Shown: positions 1-6,517 of the stretch, in pieces
How the letters are laid out: each line of letters begins with the position of its first letter
How positions within the stretch are numbered: the stretch's first letter is position 1
NCBI GenBank assembly: GCA_947632315.1
Contig: CANROV010000074.1
Coordinates: forward strand, 1-9,147
Source of the DNA: Candidatus Gastranaerophilales bacterium
Lineage (GTDB): Bacteria; Cyanobacteriota; Vampirovibrionia; Gastranaerophilales; Gastranaerophilaceae
Length of the DNA stretch: 9,147 nucleotides
Direction: 5' to 3'
Made by a program: the position numbers and the translations under genes
Notes under the pieces: model-generated
The model's input: the letters and a program-made list of their open reading frames with translations, nothing else
Told to the model about the DNA's origin: nothing
Databases searched by the model: none

Positions 1-135
1 TGCCGTTAATGTTTCACTGTATTTCCCTAATTGTTCAACAATTACTATTTCTTGCTGCTGGACTATTATATATCCTTTTAGTAGGTATATAACAACAAAA
101 GCAATAGGTATGAATAAAAACCAAAGATATTCCAT
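1..135 (-). CDS. SPFH/Band 7 (stomatin-like) membrane protein, N-terminal 45 residues only
   Basis: The reading frame starts at ATG 135-133 and runs off the left edge of the window, so only 45 residues are visible. Residues 3-20 form a single hydrophobic segment (WFLFIPIAFVVIYLL). It is followed by IIVQQQEIVIVEQLGKYSET, which matches the start of SPFH/Band 7 proteins of the stomatin/QmcA type, where an N-terminal membrane anchor leads directly into the SPFH domain. These proteins form large membrane-associated oligomers linked to protease control and membrane microdomains. A good ribosome binding site (AGAAGGAG) sits just upstream and fixes the start. The gene lies 12 bp after the stop of an NfeD gene on the same strand, and NfeD-SPFH pairing is one of the best known conserved operons, which supports the call. 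The C-terminal part cannot be judged. Confidence 0.85.
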   Translation of the reverse strand, partial: MEYLWFLFIPIAFVVIYLLKGYIIVQQQEIVIVEQLGKYSETLTA

Positions 136-147
136 TTTTTTCTCCTT

Positions 148-573
148 CTATATTTTTTCTACATAAAGTATTAAACTGTCATTTGAAATAATTTTTACAT
201 CGCAGCCGGCAGGAATTTCTTCTGCACCTGCTTTAATTCTTGCTTGCCAATTCTCTTCATATATTGTTACTGCCCCTGATGATTCCGTTATAGGTTCAAT
301 GCTTTTAACTATTTTGCCTATATACTGAGCGTTAAAATCAGCATGGCTTTCTTTTTTTAAGAGTTTTGACAGAATTGGTTTTATTATCAAAATAGAAAAA
401 ATTGATAAAAATAAAAATAAAATACATAAATTATATACATCACCCCAGAATATTGATACTATTGCTGTTATAATTCCTGCAAAGGCAAAATTTATGCAAA
501 ACAGGGTCGGACTAAAAATTTCTATTACAATTGCTATAATCGCAACAATTATAAAATACATCCAAAGTTCCAT
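148..573 (-). CDS. NfeD-like membrane protein (short form with C-terminal OB-fold)
   Basis: This is a 141-residue protein. Three hydrophobic segments at about residues 4-21, 25-42 and 48-68 are followed by a basic turn (SKLLKKES). A soluble domain at about 78-141 has the NfeD pattern: IGKIVKSIEP, then a GxVxI stretch, an aromatic-rich WQARI strand, IPAGCDVKII, and a final LILYVEK strand. This is the small NfeD class that lacks the N-terminal ClpP-like serine protease domain of long NfeD proteins, so no protease activity is expected. Family knowledge: the NfeD OB-fold domain partners with SPFH/stomatin proteins in the membrane. The SPFH gene follows 12 bp downstream, so the two form one operon. 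The start at 573 is set by an AAGGAG site 6 bases upstream. No broken or missing part is seen. Confidence 0.9.
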   Translation of the reverse strand: MELWMYFIIVAIIAIVIEIFSPTLFCINFAFAGIITAIVSIFWGDVYNLCILFLFLSIFSILIIKPILSKLLKKESHADFNAQYIGKIVKSIEPITESSGAVTIYEENWQARIKAGAEEIPAGCDVKIISNDSLILYVEKI

Positions 574-600
574 ATTTTCTCCTTATTATTCTATATGTTT

Positions 601-629
601 ACTTTATAATTTTTTTCAAAATTAGTCAA
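601..629 (-). promoter_or_regulatory. Probable sigma-70 type promoter of the NfeD-SPFH operon
   Basis: Read on the minus strand, a -35 box TTGACT (629-624) is followed by TAAAGT (606-601) with a 17-bp spacer, or by TATAAA (608-603) with a 15-bp spacer. Transcription would begin around 594-596 and leave a leader of about 20 bases that holds the AAGGAG ribosome binding site. The promoter begins directly beyond the terminator at 631-662, so the operon is insulated from the AsmA-like gene. Confidence 0.55.
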
Positions 630-630
630 T

Positions 631-662
631 AAAAAAGATGAAACGTAAGTTTCATCTTTTTT
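631..662 (-). terminator. Intrinsic terminator of the AsmA-like gene
   Basis: A perfect 14-bp inverted repeat, AAAAAAGATGAAAC (631-644) and GTTTCATCTTTTTT (649-662), encloses a 4-base loop. On the minus strand it follows the stop of the AsmA-like gene (678) by 15 bases and ends in six T, as expected of a Rho-independent terminator. It also has T-runs in the plus direction, but no plus-strand gene reaches it from the left within the window. Confidence 0.85.
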
Positions 663-677
663 TTAGTTTAAAATTAT

Positions 678-3600
678 TTAATTTTCTTTATTTTTGAAAA
701 ATGACTGTAGTTTTTTTACTGCTTCTACACCTTTTTTGATGTCTTCTTTTGATTGTTCATCTAATGATTCTGATAAAGTTTCTTCCAATTTTTGTTTGGT
801 TTTTTCTTTTACTTGTTTTTTAAGTTCTTCTTTATCAGCAGGAATCATATTTCTGTATTCTTTAGGTATTACACTGTCTTGAGGAATATTTTTTAAATAA
901 GAATTAGCTTTTTCAATATCAGAAGATAAAGCAAGCCATTTAAATGATTTTACCAGAGTTAACGGTTTTGCAACATCACCTTTTATAACGACTTGGAATT
1001 TTGTTGCGTTGGTATCTGATATTTCTTTCCCTAATGAAGGAATTTGCGCCATCTCGGATTCTGTAACTTGTTCCGTAAATAAGAAGAACAATTTCCCCAT
1101 TACAAGGCTCATTCCCGGTGTTGCTTTCATTAAATTAATCGGATTTAACATTGCGACCGGACCTAATGAATCTGATACTTGAGAACCCAATCTTCCTCTT
1201 AATTTTATATCTATTGTATTTTTTAATAAATCGAAATTTCCGAAAATGTATGTTGCCATTATATCACCGGATGATTTTATTGGGTTTATTTGTGTAATTC
1301 CGTTTTTGAATGATAAATGCCCTGTTAAAGAATTATATTTACTTGTATCAAATGATAATAGTGAGTTTAAAACTCCGCCTATTGTTGATTTAAAGAAATC
1401 ATTTTCTCTTATGTTTTCAGCCATAATAAGATTTTCAAGTTTACCGAACGGTCCTAATTGTCCGTTTTTCATAGTAAAATTGACATCTCCTGTTAGTGAT
1501 TTCATTTGTTCTTCGTAGGTTGTGCCTTTTAACGAAATATTTGTATCAAAGTCCATTGTACCTGTAAGGGTATCTTTCATATTAGCAGCGTCAAGAAGAG
1601 TTTGTTCAACATCTAAATTTGTACCTTTTAAATCTGTTTTTATCAGTGATGTAAGTAAATTCATTGAAACTGCACCTTTAATATTTCCTTTAAAGGCTGA
1701 TGTTATTAGGTTATTTAGATAAAATATATTATTAGCCAAAGATATTTTACCCGTTGTATTTGTAAGTACAATATTTCCTGTTTTAATTTTTTTAATATCA
1801 ATACTTCCGTCTTTTATAATGACGGGAATATCGGCAGGAGCTTGAGCCGGAGTTGCTTTAGCCGTATTTTTACTTGATTGAGGTGTTGTATATTTTGTGA
1901 GCGCCTCTGATACTTTCATTAATTTATCGGCATCAGTTAAGTTTGAAATCAAATTTAGATTTTTAATCGTAAAATATTTTGATGGATTTAAGTCAGCATT
2001 GATTAAAATATTAAAATCAGAGCCGTTTGCGTCAACGTTTTTTATATCTATATCTAAATCTTTACTTTCAAATTTAGCTATAACTTTTTCAATCTTTAGG
2101 AATAATTCCGGGATTGATAAATTCCTGATATTAAAGTCTCCTCTTATCCTTGGCGCAGAAAGATCTCCGAATATATACATATTGCCTTTTGTTTCTAATG
2201 ATGAATTAGGGAATGCGCATATATTCGCAGTTAAATCTTTAGGCATTGTCATTTTAATCAGGTTGATATTTGGATTTGATGTATTTAATTTTGTAATGGT
2301 TCCGTCTATATTTATTATATCGTCATATTTTGTTATTGTTTTTTCAGAATTTTCAGGGTCTTGTGTTACTGTTTTTATAAAAAATCCCGTATCTTTAATT
2401 TTCAGCCTGTCCCCTTTAAAATCTACATTAGCCTTTAAAATTGTATTTTTATCAATAATACTTTTTATATTAACAGGGGTTATGAAATTATTTTTATCGG
2501 CTTCTAAAGAAGCATAAAGAGTTTGTTTCTTTTTATCCCCTTTAAAATCAACCATAAACGGAAGCTTTCCGCTCTCTTTTATATAAATAGCCATATCAGG
2601 ACCCAAAAGCTGTTTTAAATCTTTTGTAATAAGATTTCCTTTTGCTTCAAAGTTAAATATAGGATTTTTTACGTAATCTTTTATTTGTCCTAATATGTTT
2701 ACTTGAGTTGAATTATTTATTTTTAATAAAAATTCGGGTATTTCAATATCTTTTTCACCAAGAATCAGATTAAATTTATCACATATAATTGAGGCTCCGT
2801 TCATATTTAATCTGAAATCACTGTTGGTTATGTTTCCGGTAAATTTTTTGAAATCTGATTTAAAATCGGCAGTTAAGATGTTATTAAGGTAATTTATGTT
2901 ATTAACTTTATCTGTTAATGCCAAGTTATTAAGTATAACAGTAAAATTACCTTGTGCGTTTTTCATTTCACCTTTTATATCTGCTTTTAAATTTATAAAG
3001 CCAGAATTAACGCTATATGTATCTGCAATTTCCGAAGGCAGAAACATTGTAAATAGTTTTAATAACGGCATCTTCTCCATATATACGGATATATCCGCAT
3101 AAGATTTGTCATCAATTGTTCCGTCAACCTTAAAAATAGTTTCTGCTACTTCAAGTGTAGTATCTATAAATTTCAAAACACTGTTTTTGAGTGAAAGTAT
3201 AGAATTTACTTTTACAAGAGTATTATTATTTTTAGAGTTTTTAACAATACAGTTTTTTATAATTATTTCGCCGTCTGATTTAAGTTTTTTAAAATCCGTT
3301 TTAAAATTCGTATCAGCAAGAAAATAACCTTCGCCCTTTATTGGAGCAAGTTCATTTTTTATGTGTAAAGAATCCAGAGTAGCTTTAACAAGGTTTAAAA
3401 CATCATTCAAGTATATTTCATTAGATTTTAAACTCATATCTAAAGCAGGGTGTTTAGAATAATTAACTAAGCCCAGAACAGATATTTTTTCATTTTCCGT
3501 TATATAAAGTTCGGAATCAATATTTGCTTTTGTCCCTGCTGTTTTTATGTGAAATCTGCTTTCAGGGAGCTGTAAGCCTGAAAGATTAAGAGTAAAATTA

Positions 3601-4457
3601 TCGATATTCAGGTATCCTCTTGATACGATTGTATTCTTTTTTTCTCTTATTTTTATTTTTGAGTCAATATTAGTTTTTAAATCATAAGCTTTATATACTG
3701 CAACAGGGTTTACAAACGGAATTTCAACTCTTTGTGCTTTATCATCTTCTTCATCAAGTTTGCTTTGTTGAGGAAGAAAGGTATTTATATTAACATTTGC
3801 GGTAATATTTTTTATATCATTTAAGAAAAGTTCCGCATTAGTTTTTAAAGAAATATTTTTACCGTTATCATAACCGAAAATTAATTCATCTCCTTGAAGT
3901 TTGAGGAAATCTCCGGTTTTTAAGTCATTAACAAGTGCTTTATAATTAGTAATTTTAACACCGGGTACAACAACTTTAATAAGTTGAGGGTCAATAACAG
4001 GTTTTTCTGCAGTTTGAATATTTTGTTCAATATTTTCTTCTTTTTTGTTTAGTATTTCTTCATAAGCTTGTACGGCTTTAAAAGCTTTCCCGTCAACTAT
4101 ATCAATGTTAATAACAGGATTATAAAGCTCTGCGGTAGGAATTTTAACAGTTAAGAATAACAAACTGGGGAGTGCAAGTCTTATTTTAAATCCGTCTGCG
4201 CCTATAACTTCCGAGCCGTCAGGAAGTTTGATTTTTATATTATCCGCAGTAATGCCTGCCGATAGCAAGGGAGTTGTTGTTATTTTCGGATTATCAAAAT
4301 CGAGAGTTAAATTGGTCTGTTCTTTTACAATTTGCTGTAAATCAGGTTTAATTTTATTTAAATCAACTACTTTCGGTAATACAAATAAAAAAGCCAAGTA
4401 TATTAAAACTATTATACTAATCAGCGTGATACCAAGTATTTTAAAAAATTTTTTCAT
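678..4457 (-). CDS. Very large AsmA/TamB-like envelope protein (AsmA family, 1259 aa)
   Basis: The protein starts with MKKFFK and one hydrophobic membrane segment (about residues 6-29), then about 1,150 residues of Asn/Lys/Asp-rich, beta-strand-like sequence with no further membrane helix, so the bulk is expected in the periplasm. The first part (PKVVDLNKIKPDLQQIVKEQTNL, then a GITADNIKIKLPDG strand pair) resembles the AsmA N-terminal domain. The region around residues 985-1175 (GTMDFDTNISLKG, SLTGDVNFTMKNGQLGPFGKLENL, later IDIKLRGRLG) resembles the AsmA-like C-terminal domain. A Pro/Ala/Thr linker lies near 855-880, and the last 65 or so residues are a highly charged Lys/Glu helical tail. 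Family knowledge: AsmA, TamB and YhdP proteins form long beta-grooves thought to move phospholipids between inner and outer membranes. The start is supported by TAGGAGA 7 bases upstream. It is a single-gene unit, divergent from rpsB and closed by the terminator at 631-662. The family call is firm; the exact subfamily and substrate are inferred. Confidence 0.82.
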   Translation of the reverse strand: MKKFFKILGITLISIIVLIYLAFLFVLPKVVDLNKIKPDLQQIVKEQTNLTLDFDNPKITTTPLLSAGITADNIKIKLPDGSEVIGADGFKIRLALPSLLFLTVKIPTAELYNPVINIDIVDGKAFKAVQAYEEILNKKEENIEQNIQTAEKPVIDPQLIKVVVPGVKITNYKALVNDLKTGDFLKLQGDELIFGYDNGKNISLKTNAELFLNDIKNITANVNINTFLPQQSKLDEEDDKAQRVEIPFVNPVAVYKAYDLKTNIDSKIKIREKKNTIVSRGYLNIDNFTLNLSGLQLPESRFHIKTAGTKANIDSELYITENEKISVLGLVNYSKHPALDMSLKSNEIYLNDVLNLVKATLDSLHIKNELAPIKGEGYFLADTNFKTDFKKLKSDGEIIIKNCIVKNSKNNNTLVKVNSILSLKNSVLKFIDTTLEVAETIFKVDGTIDDKSYADISVYMEKMPLLKLFTMFLPSEIADTYSVNSGFINLKADIKGEMKNAQGNFTVILNNLALTDKVNNINYLNNILTADFKSDFKKFTGNITNSDFRLNMNGASIICDKFNLILGEKDIEIPEFLLKINNSTQVNILGQIKDYVKNPIFNFEAKGNLITKDLKQLLGPDMAIYIKESGKLPFMVDFKGDKKKQTLYASLEADKNNFITPVNIKSIIDKNTILKANVDFKGDRLKIKDTGFFIKTVTQDPENSEKTITKYDDIINIDGTITKLNTSNPNINLIKMTMPKDLTANICAFPNSSLETKGNMYIFGDLSAPRIRGDFNIRNLSIPELFLKIEKVIAKFESKDLDIDIKNVDANGSDFNILINADLNPSKYFTIKNLNLISNLTDADKLMKVSEALTKYTTPQSSKNTAKATPAQAPADIPVIIKDGSIDIKKIKTGNIVLTNTTGKISLANNIFYLNNLITSAFKGNIKGAVSMNLLTSLIKTDLKGTNLDVEQTLLDAANMKDTLTGTMDFDTNISLKGTTYEEQMKSLTGDVNFTMKNGQLGPFGKLENLIMAENIRENDFFKSTIGGVLNSLLSFDTSKYNSLTGHLSFKNGITQINPIKSSGDIMATYIFGNFDLLKNTIDIKLRGRLGSQVSDSLGPVAMLNPINLMKATPGMSLVMGKLFFLFTEQVTESEMAQIPSLGKEISDTNATKFQVVIKGDVAKPLTLVKSFKWLALSSDIEKANSYLKNIPQDSVIPKEYRNMIPADKEELKKQVKEKTKQKLEETLSESLDEQSKEDIKKGVEAVKKLQSFFKNKEN

Positions 4458-4481
4458 AATAATCTCCTAACCTAACAAACA

Positions 4482-4487
4482 ATTATA
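4482..4487 (-). promoter_or_regulatory. Probable -10 box of the AsmA-like gene promoter
   Basis: On the minus strand the consensus hexamer TATAAT lies 24 bases upstream of the start codon, which predicts a leader of about 18 bases containing the TAGGAGA ribosome binding site. No convincing -35 box is seen at 16-18 bp distance (only AT-rich sequence), so the assignment rests on the -10 box and its spacing. Confidence 0.5.
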
Positions 4488-4550
4488 ATTCAAACAAAAC
4501 AGGAAAAATTAATTTTTTAAATAATGTAAACAATAAAAAAGCTTTTTGTT

Positions 4551-4561
4551 GGGGGGGGGGG
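4551..4561 (+). repeat. Homopolymeric G tract (11 G)
   Basis: Eleven consecutive G sit in otherwise AT-rich intergenic DNA, bounded by GTT on the left and ATTTTTTAT on the right. No other G or C run of similar length is seen in the window. It is 19 bp upstream of the proposed rpsB -35 box and about 63 bp upstream of the AsmA-like gene's -10 box. Tracts like this are prone to slippage and act as switches in some bacteria, but a sequencing or assembly artefact is also possible. Confidence 0.9.
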
Positions 4562-4580
4562 ATTTTTTATATTAAAATTT

Positions 4581-4608
4581 TTTACAAAAATTAACATATG
4601 TGTATAAA
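4581..4608 (+). promoter_or_regulatory. Probable promoter of the rpsB-tsf operon
   Basis: TTTACA (4581-4586) and TATAAA (4603-4608) are separated by 16 bp, close to the sigma-70 consensus. Transcription would start near 4615 and give a leader of about 145 bases. A weaker alternative lies downstream (TTTACT at 4616-4621 with TACGAT at 4638-4643), which would shorten the leader to about 110 bases. Confidence 0.5.
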
Positions 4609-4652
4609 ATATTATTTTACTTTTAATTTGTTTATATTACGATATTAGTGAG

Positions 4653-4730
4653 TTGTGAATCCGATAGGTTAGATTACAAAAAACATTAGTAACTACTTAG
4701 TCTTATTCAAGATGGGAAAGCAATTCACGA
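4653..4730 (+). promoter_or_regulatory. Candidate structured leader of rpsB (possible S2 autoregulation site)
   Basis: Bases 4653-4660 (TTGTGAAT) can pair with 4723-4730 (ATTCACGA), an 8-bp stem with one G-U pair that closes a 62-base interior. Inside, AGTAACTACT (4688-4697) is a small self-complementary element. The stem ends 17 bases before the ribosome binding site. Family knowledge: rpsB leaders in several bacteria bind S2 and give feedback control. Whether this one does is inference from position and pairing alone; the sequence matches no leader motif I can name. Confidence 0.3.
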
Positions 4731-4760
4731 GTTACAAGTAAAAACAAAAGGAGAAAAAAG

Positions 4761-5564
4761 ATGCCGGTAGCATCAATGATTGAATTATTGGACGCAGGTG
4801 TACACTTCGGACACCAAACACAAAGATGGAATCCAAAAATGAAACCCTATATTTACGGGGCAAGAAATGGAATTTATGTACTTGATTTGAGAAAAACTTC
4901 TGAAAAGTTGGATTCTGCATATGAAATAGTAAGAGATTATGCCGCAAAAGGTAAAAATGTAGTATTCGTAGGAACAAAAAAGCAAGCTGTAGATGTTGTG
5001 GCAGAAGAAGCTTTAAGAGCAGGTGCATACTATGTTAACAGAAGATGGTTAGGCGGTATGCTTACTAACTTTGAAACAATCAGAGGCAGAGTAAATAAAT
5101 TAAGAGAAATAGAAGAATTTTCAAATTCAGGTCAATTGGAAAAGTTACCGAAGAAAGAAATTTCACAAATGATGAGAAAACTTTCCAAGTTAACAAAGAC
5201 ATTAGGCGGCATTAAAGAAATGAGAGGTATGCCTGATTTATTAATTGTAATCGACCAGAAAAAAGAAGCAATAGCAATTGCTGAAGCGAATAAATTGAAT
5301 ATTCCCGTTGTTTGTTTGGCAGATACAAATGCAGATCCTGACGGAATAGACTACATTATCCCCGGAAATGATGACGCTATAAGAGCAATAAAGTTAGTAT
5401 GCTCAAAACTGGCAGATGCAGTACTGGAAGGAAAACAATTAAGAGAAAACAAAGCTAACCAAATGTCAAAAATACAGTCTGTAAAAGCTGAAGATGCAGG
5501 AGTTAGCGAGGAAGTTAAAGCTGAACAAAATTCTTCCGAAGAACAAACAGCAGTTACCGAATAG
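4761..5564 (+). CDS. rpsB: 30S ribosomal protein S2
   Basis: The 267-residue product is a full-length bacterial S2, a component of the small ribosomal subunit that binds late and helps anchor S1 where S1 is present. Hallmarks are MPVASMIELLDAGVHFGHQT at the start, WNPKMKPYIYGARNGIYVLDL (23-43), VGTKKQA (70-76), RRWLGGMLTNF (94-104), MPDLLIVID (157-165), IPVVCLADTNADPDGIDY (181-198) and PGNDDAIRAIKL (201-212). The core ends near residue 230. The remaining 37 or so residues are a Glu/Lys/Ala-rich hydrophilic tail, which is why it is longer than the roughly 241-residue E. coli protein. The start is fixed by AAAGGAG 7 bases upstream and by the conserved N-terminus. It is the first gene of a two-gene operon with tsf, 19 bp away. 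Confidence 0.98.
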   Translation: MPVASMIELLDAGVHFGHQTQRWNPKMKPYIYGARNGIYVLDLRKTSEKLDSAYEIVRDYAAKGKNVVFVGTKKQAVDVVAEEALRAGAYYVNRRWLGGMLTNFETIRGRVNKLREIEEFSNSGQLEKLPKKEISQMMRKLSKLTKTLGGIKEMRGMPDLLIVIDQKKEAIAIAEANKLNIPVVCLADTNADPDGIDYIIPGNDDAIRAIKLVCSKLADAVLEGKQLRENKANQMSKIQSVKAEDAGVSEEVKAEQNSSEEQTAVTE

Positions 5565-5583
5565 TATTGAAAGGATATAAATT

Positions 5584-6447
5584 ATGGAAATAACAGCTGC
5601 AATGGTTAAAGACCTTAGAGAAAAAACAGGCGCAGGCTTTATGGACTCTAAAAAGGCACTTGAACAATGTAATGGTGATATAGAAAAAGCTATGGAATTT
5701 CTCAGACAAAAAGGAATTGCATCGGCAGAAAAGAAACAAAATCGTATTGCCGCTGAAGGTTTAGTTGCTACATATATTGAAAATGGTGTCGGTGCTATTG
5801 TAGAAGTTAACTGTGAAACAGACTTCGTTGCTAAGAATGAAGACTTTAAAACATTTGTTAACGGCTTAGCAAAACATATTGCTCAAAACAAACCTGCCGA
5901 TATGGATGCACTTAATAATTCGGTTTGTTCCGTATGTAATATGAAAATAGAAGATGCGGTTAAAGATAAAATTGCTACAATTGGTGAAAAAATAAGCATT
6001 AGAAGATTTGAAATTCTTGAAGGCGATTTAGCTACGTACGTTCATAACGGAAAAATCGGAGTATTAATTTCTTCTACCGCTCAAGATGAAACATTATTAA
6101 AGGATATTGCTCTTCATATTGCTTCATCTGCTCCGGAATTTGTTTCAAGAAATCAAATACCTCAATCGGTTATTGACGAAGAAACAAGAATTGAAATGGG
6201 CAAAGAAGATTTGGCTAAAAAACCTGAAAATATCAGAGCTAAAATTGTTGAAGGTCGTGTTAATAAATTAATGGCTCAAAAATGCTTGTTGGAACAGCCT
6301 TTTGTTAAAAATCCGGATCAAACTGTTGAACAGCATATTGCAGGTAAACTACAAATTAAATCATTTATCCGTTGGACTTTGGGTGAAGGTCTTGAAAAAA
6401 GAAAAGATAACTTCGCAGAAGAAGTAATGAGCCAAATGGTTAAATAG
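5584..6447 (+). CDS. tsf: Translation elongation factor Ts
   Basis: The 287-residue protein is the nucleotide exchange factor that recycles EF-Tu from its GDP to its GTP form in the cytoplasm. The N-terminal UBA-like helical domain (about 1-53) contains LREKTGAGFMDSKKAL and ends near KKQNRIAAEG. The signature TDFVAKN lies at residues 79-85, with the Asp-Phe pair that inserts next to the EF-Tu nucleotide site. The core subdomains run to about 230, and the C-terminal module ends with EQPFVKNPDQTV and the closing helices. Length matches E. coli EF-Ts (283). The start is supported by GAAAGGA 8 bases upstream. The rpsB-tsf order is conserved in most bacteria; both are probably transcribed from the promoter before rpsB and stop at the hairpin at 6476-6500. 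Nothing is truncated. Confidence 0.98.
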   Translation: MEITAAMVKDLREKTGAGFMDSKKALEQCNGDIEKAMEFLRQKGIASAEKKQNRIAAEGLVATYIENGVGAIVEVNCETDFVAKNEDFKTFVNGLAKHIAQNKPADMDALNNSVCSVCNMKIEDAVKDKIATIGEKISIRRFEILEGDLATYVHNGKIGVLISSTAQDETLLKDIALHIASSAPEFVSRNQIPQSVIDEETRIEMGKEDLAKKPENIRAKIVEGRVNKLMAQKCLLEQPFVKNPDQTVEQHIAGKLQIKSFIRWTLGEGLEKRKDNFAEEVMSQMVK

Positions 6448-6475
6448 TTTAATTGGTTTATATCTAATATTTTTG

Positions 6476-6500
6476 AAGAGGGCTTTATGCCCTCTTTTTT
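6476..6500 (+). terminator. Intrinsic terminator of the rpsB-tsf operon
   Basis: AAGAGGGC (6476-6483) and GCCCTCTT (6489-6496) form a GC-rich 8-bp stem with a 5-base loop and a run of six T (6495-6500). It lies 28 bases after the tsf stop codon and is the clearest Rho-independent terminator in the window. Confidence 0.93.
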
Positions 6501-6501
6501 G

Positions 6502-6510
6502 TGTTATAAT
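6502..6510 (+). promoter_or_regulatory. Extended -10 promoter of the histidine kinase gene
   Basis: TGTTATAAT is a perfect extended -10 element (TGn plus consensus TATAAT at 6505-6510). The sequence where a -35 box would fall lies in the preceding terminator hairpin and does not match one, as is common for extended -10 promoters. Only 7 bases separate the -10 box from the ATG at 6518, so transcription should start at or next to the start codon. Confidence 0.7.
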
Positions 6511-6517
6511 TTCGTTT

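Larger units (their letters stand above)
4458..4760. other. 303-bp divergent intergenic region between the AsmA-like gene and rpsB
   Basis: This stretch has no gene. From left to right it holds the ribosome binding site and -10 box of the minus-strand AsmA-like gene, AT-rich palindromes (AAAAATTAATTTTT at 4504-4517 and AAAAAGCTTTTT at 4536-4547), an 11-G run at 4551-4561, the rpsB promoter at 4581-4608, and a leader of about 145 bases with a possible long-range stem. No tRNA, small RNA gene or known riboswitch core could be recognised. Confidence 0.7.

Noticed and set aside
1897..2517. 206-codon open frame on the plus strand inside the AsmA-like gene
   Set aside because: It lies fully antisense to a well-supported protein. 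Its Phe/Ile/Ser-rich composition is the mirror of Asn/Lys/Asp codons, and no ribosome binding site or family motif is seen.
4536..4547. AAAAAGCTTTTT palindrome next to the G tract as a terminator
   Set aside because: It has no loop and no gene ends on either side; it is more likely ordinary AT-rich promoter DNA.
4712..4741. Nine-codon upstream reading frame (MGKQFTSYK) in the rpsB leader
   Set aside because: There is no ribosome binding site before it, and it overlaps the proposed leader stem; short frames are expected by chance.
4732..5028. 98-codon minus-strand open frame over the start of rpsB
   Set aside because: It is antisense to the conserved S2 N-terminus, with a Leu/Phe/His-rich composition typical of a shadow frame.
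6473..6517. Longer kinase start at TTG 6473 (15 extra residues)
   Set aside because: It begins within the tsf terminator region, has no ribosome binding site, and lies upstream of the extended -10 box, so the RNA would not include it.
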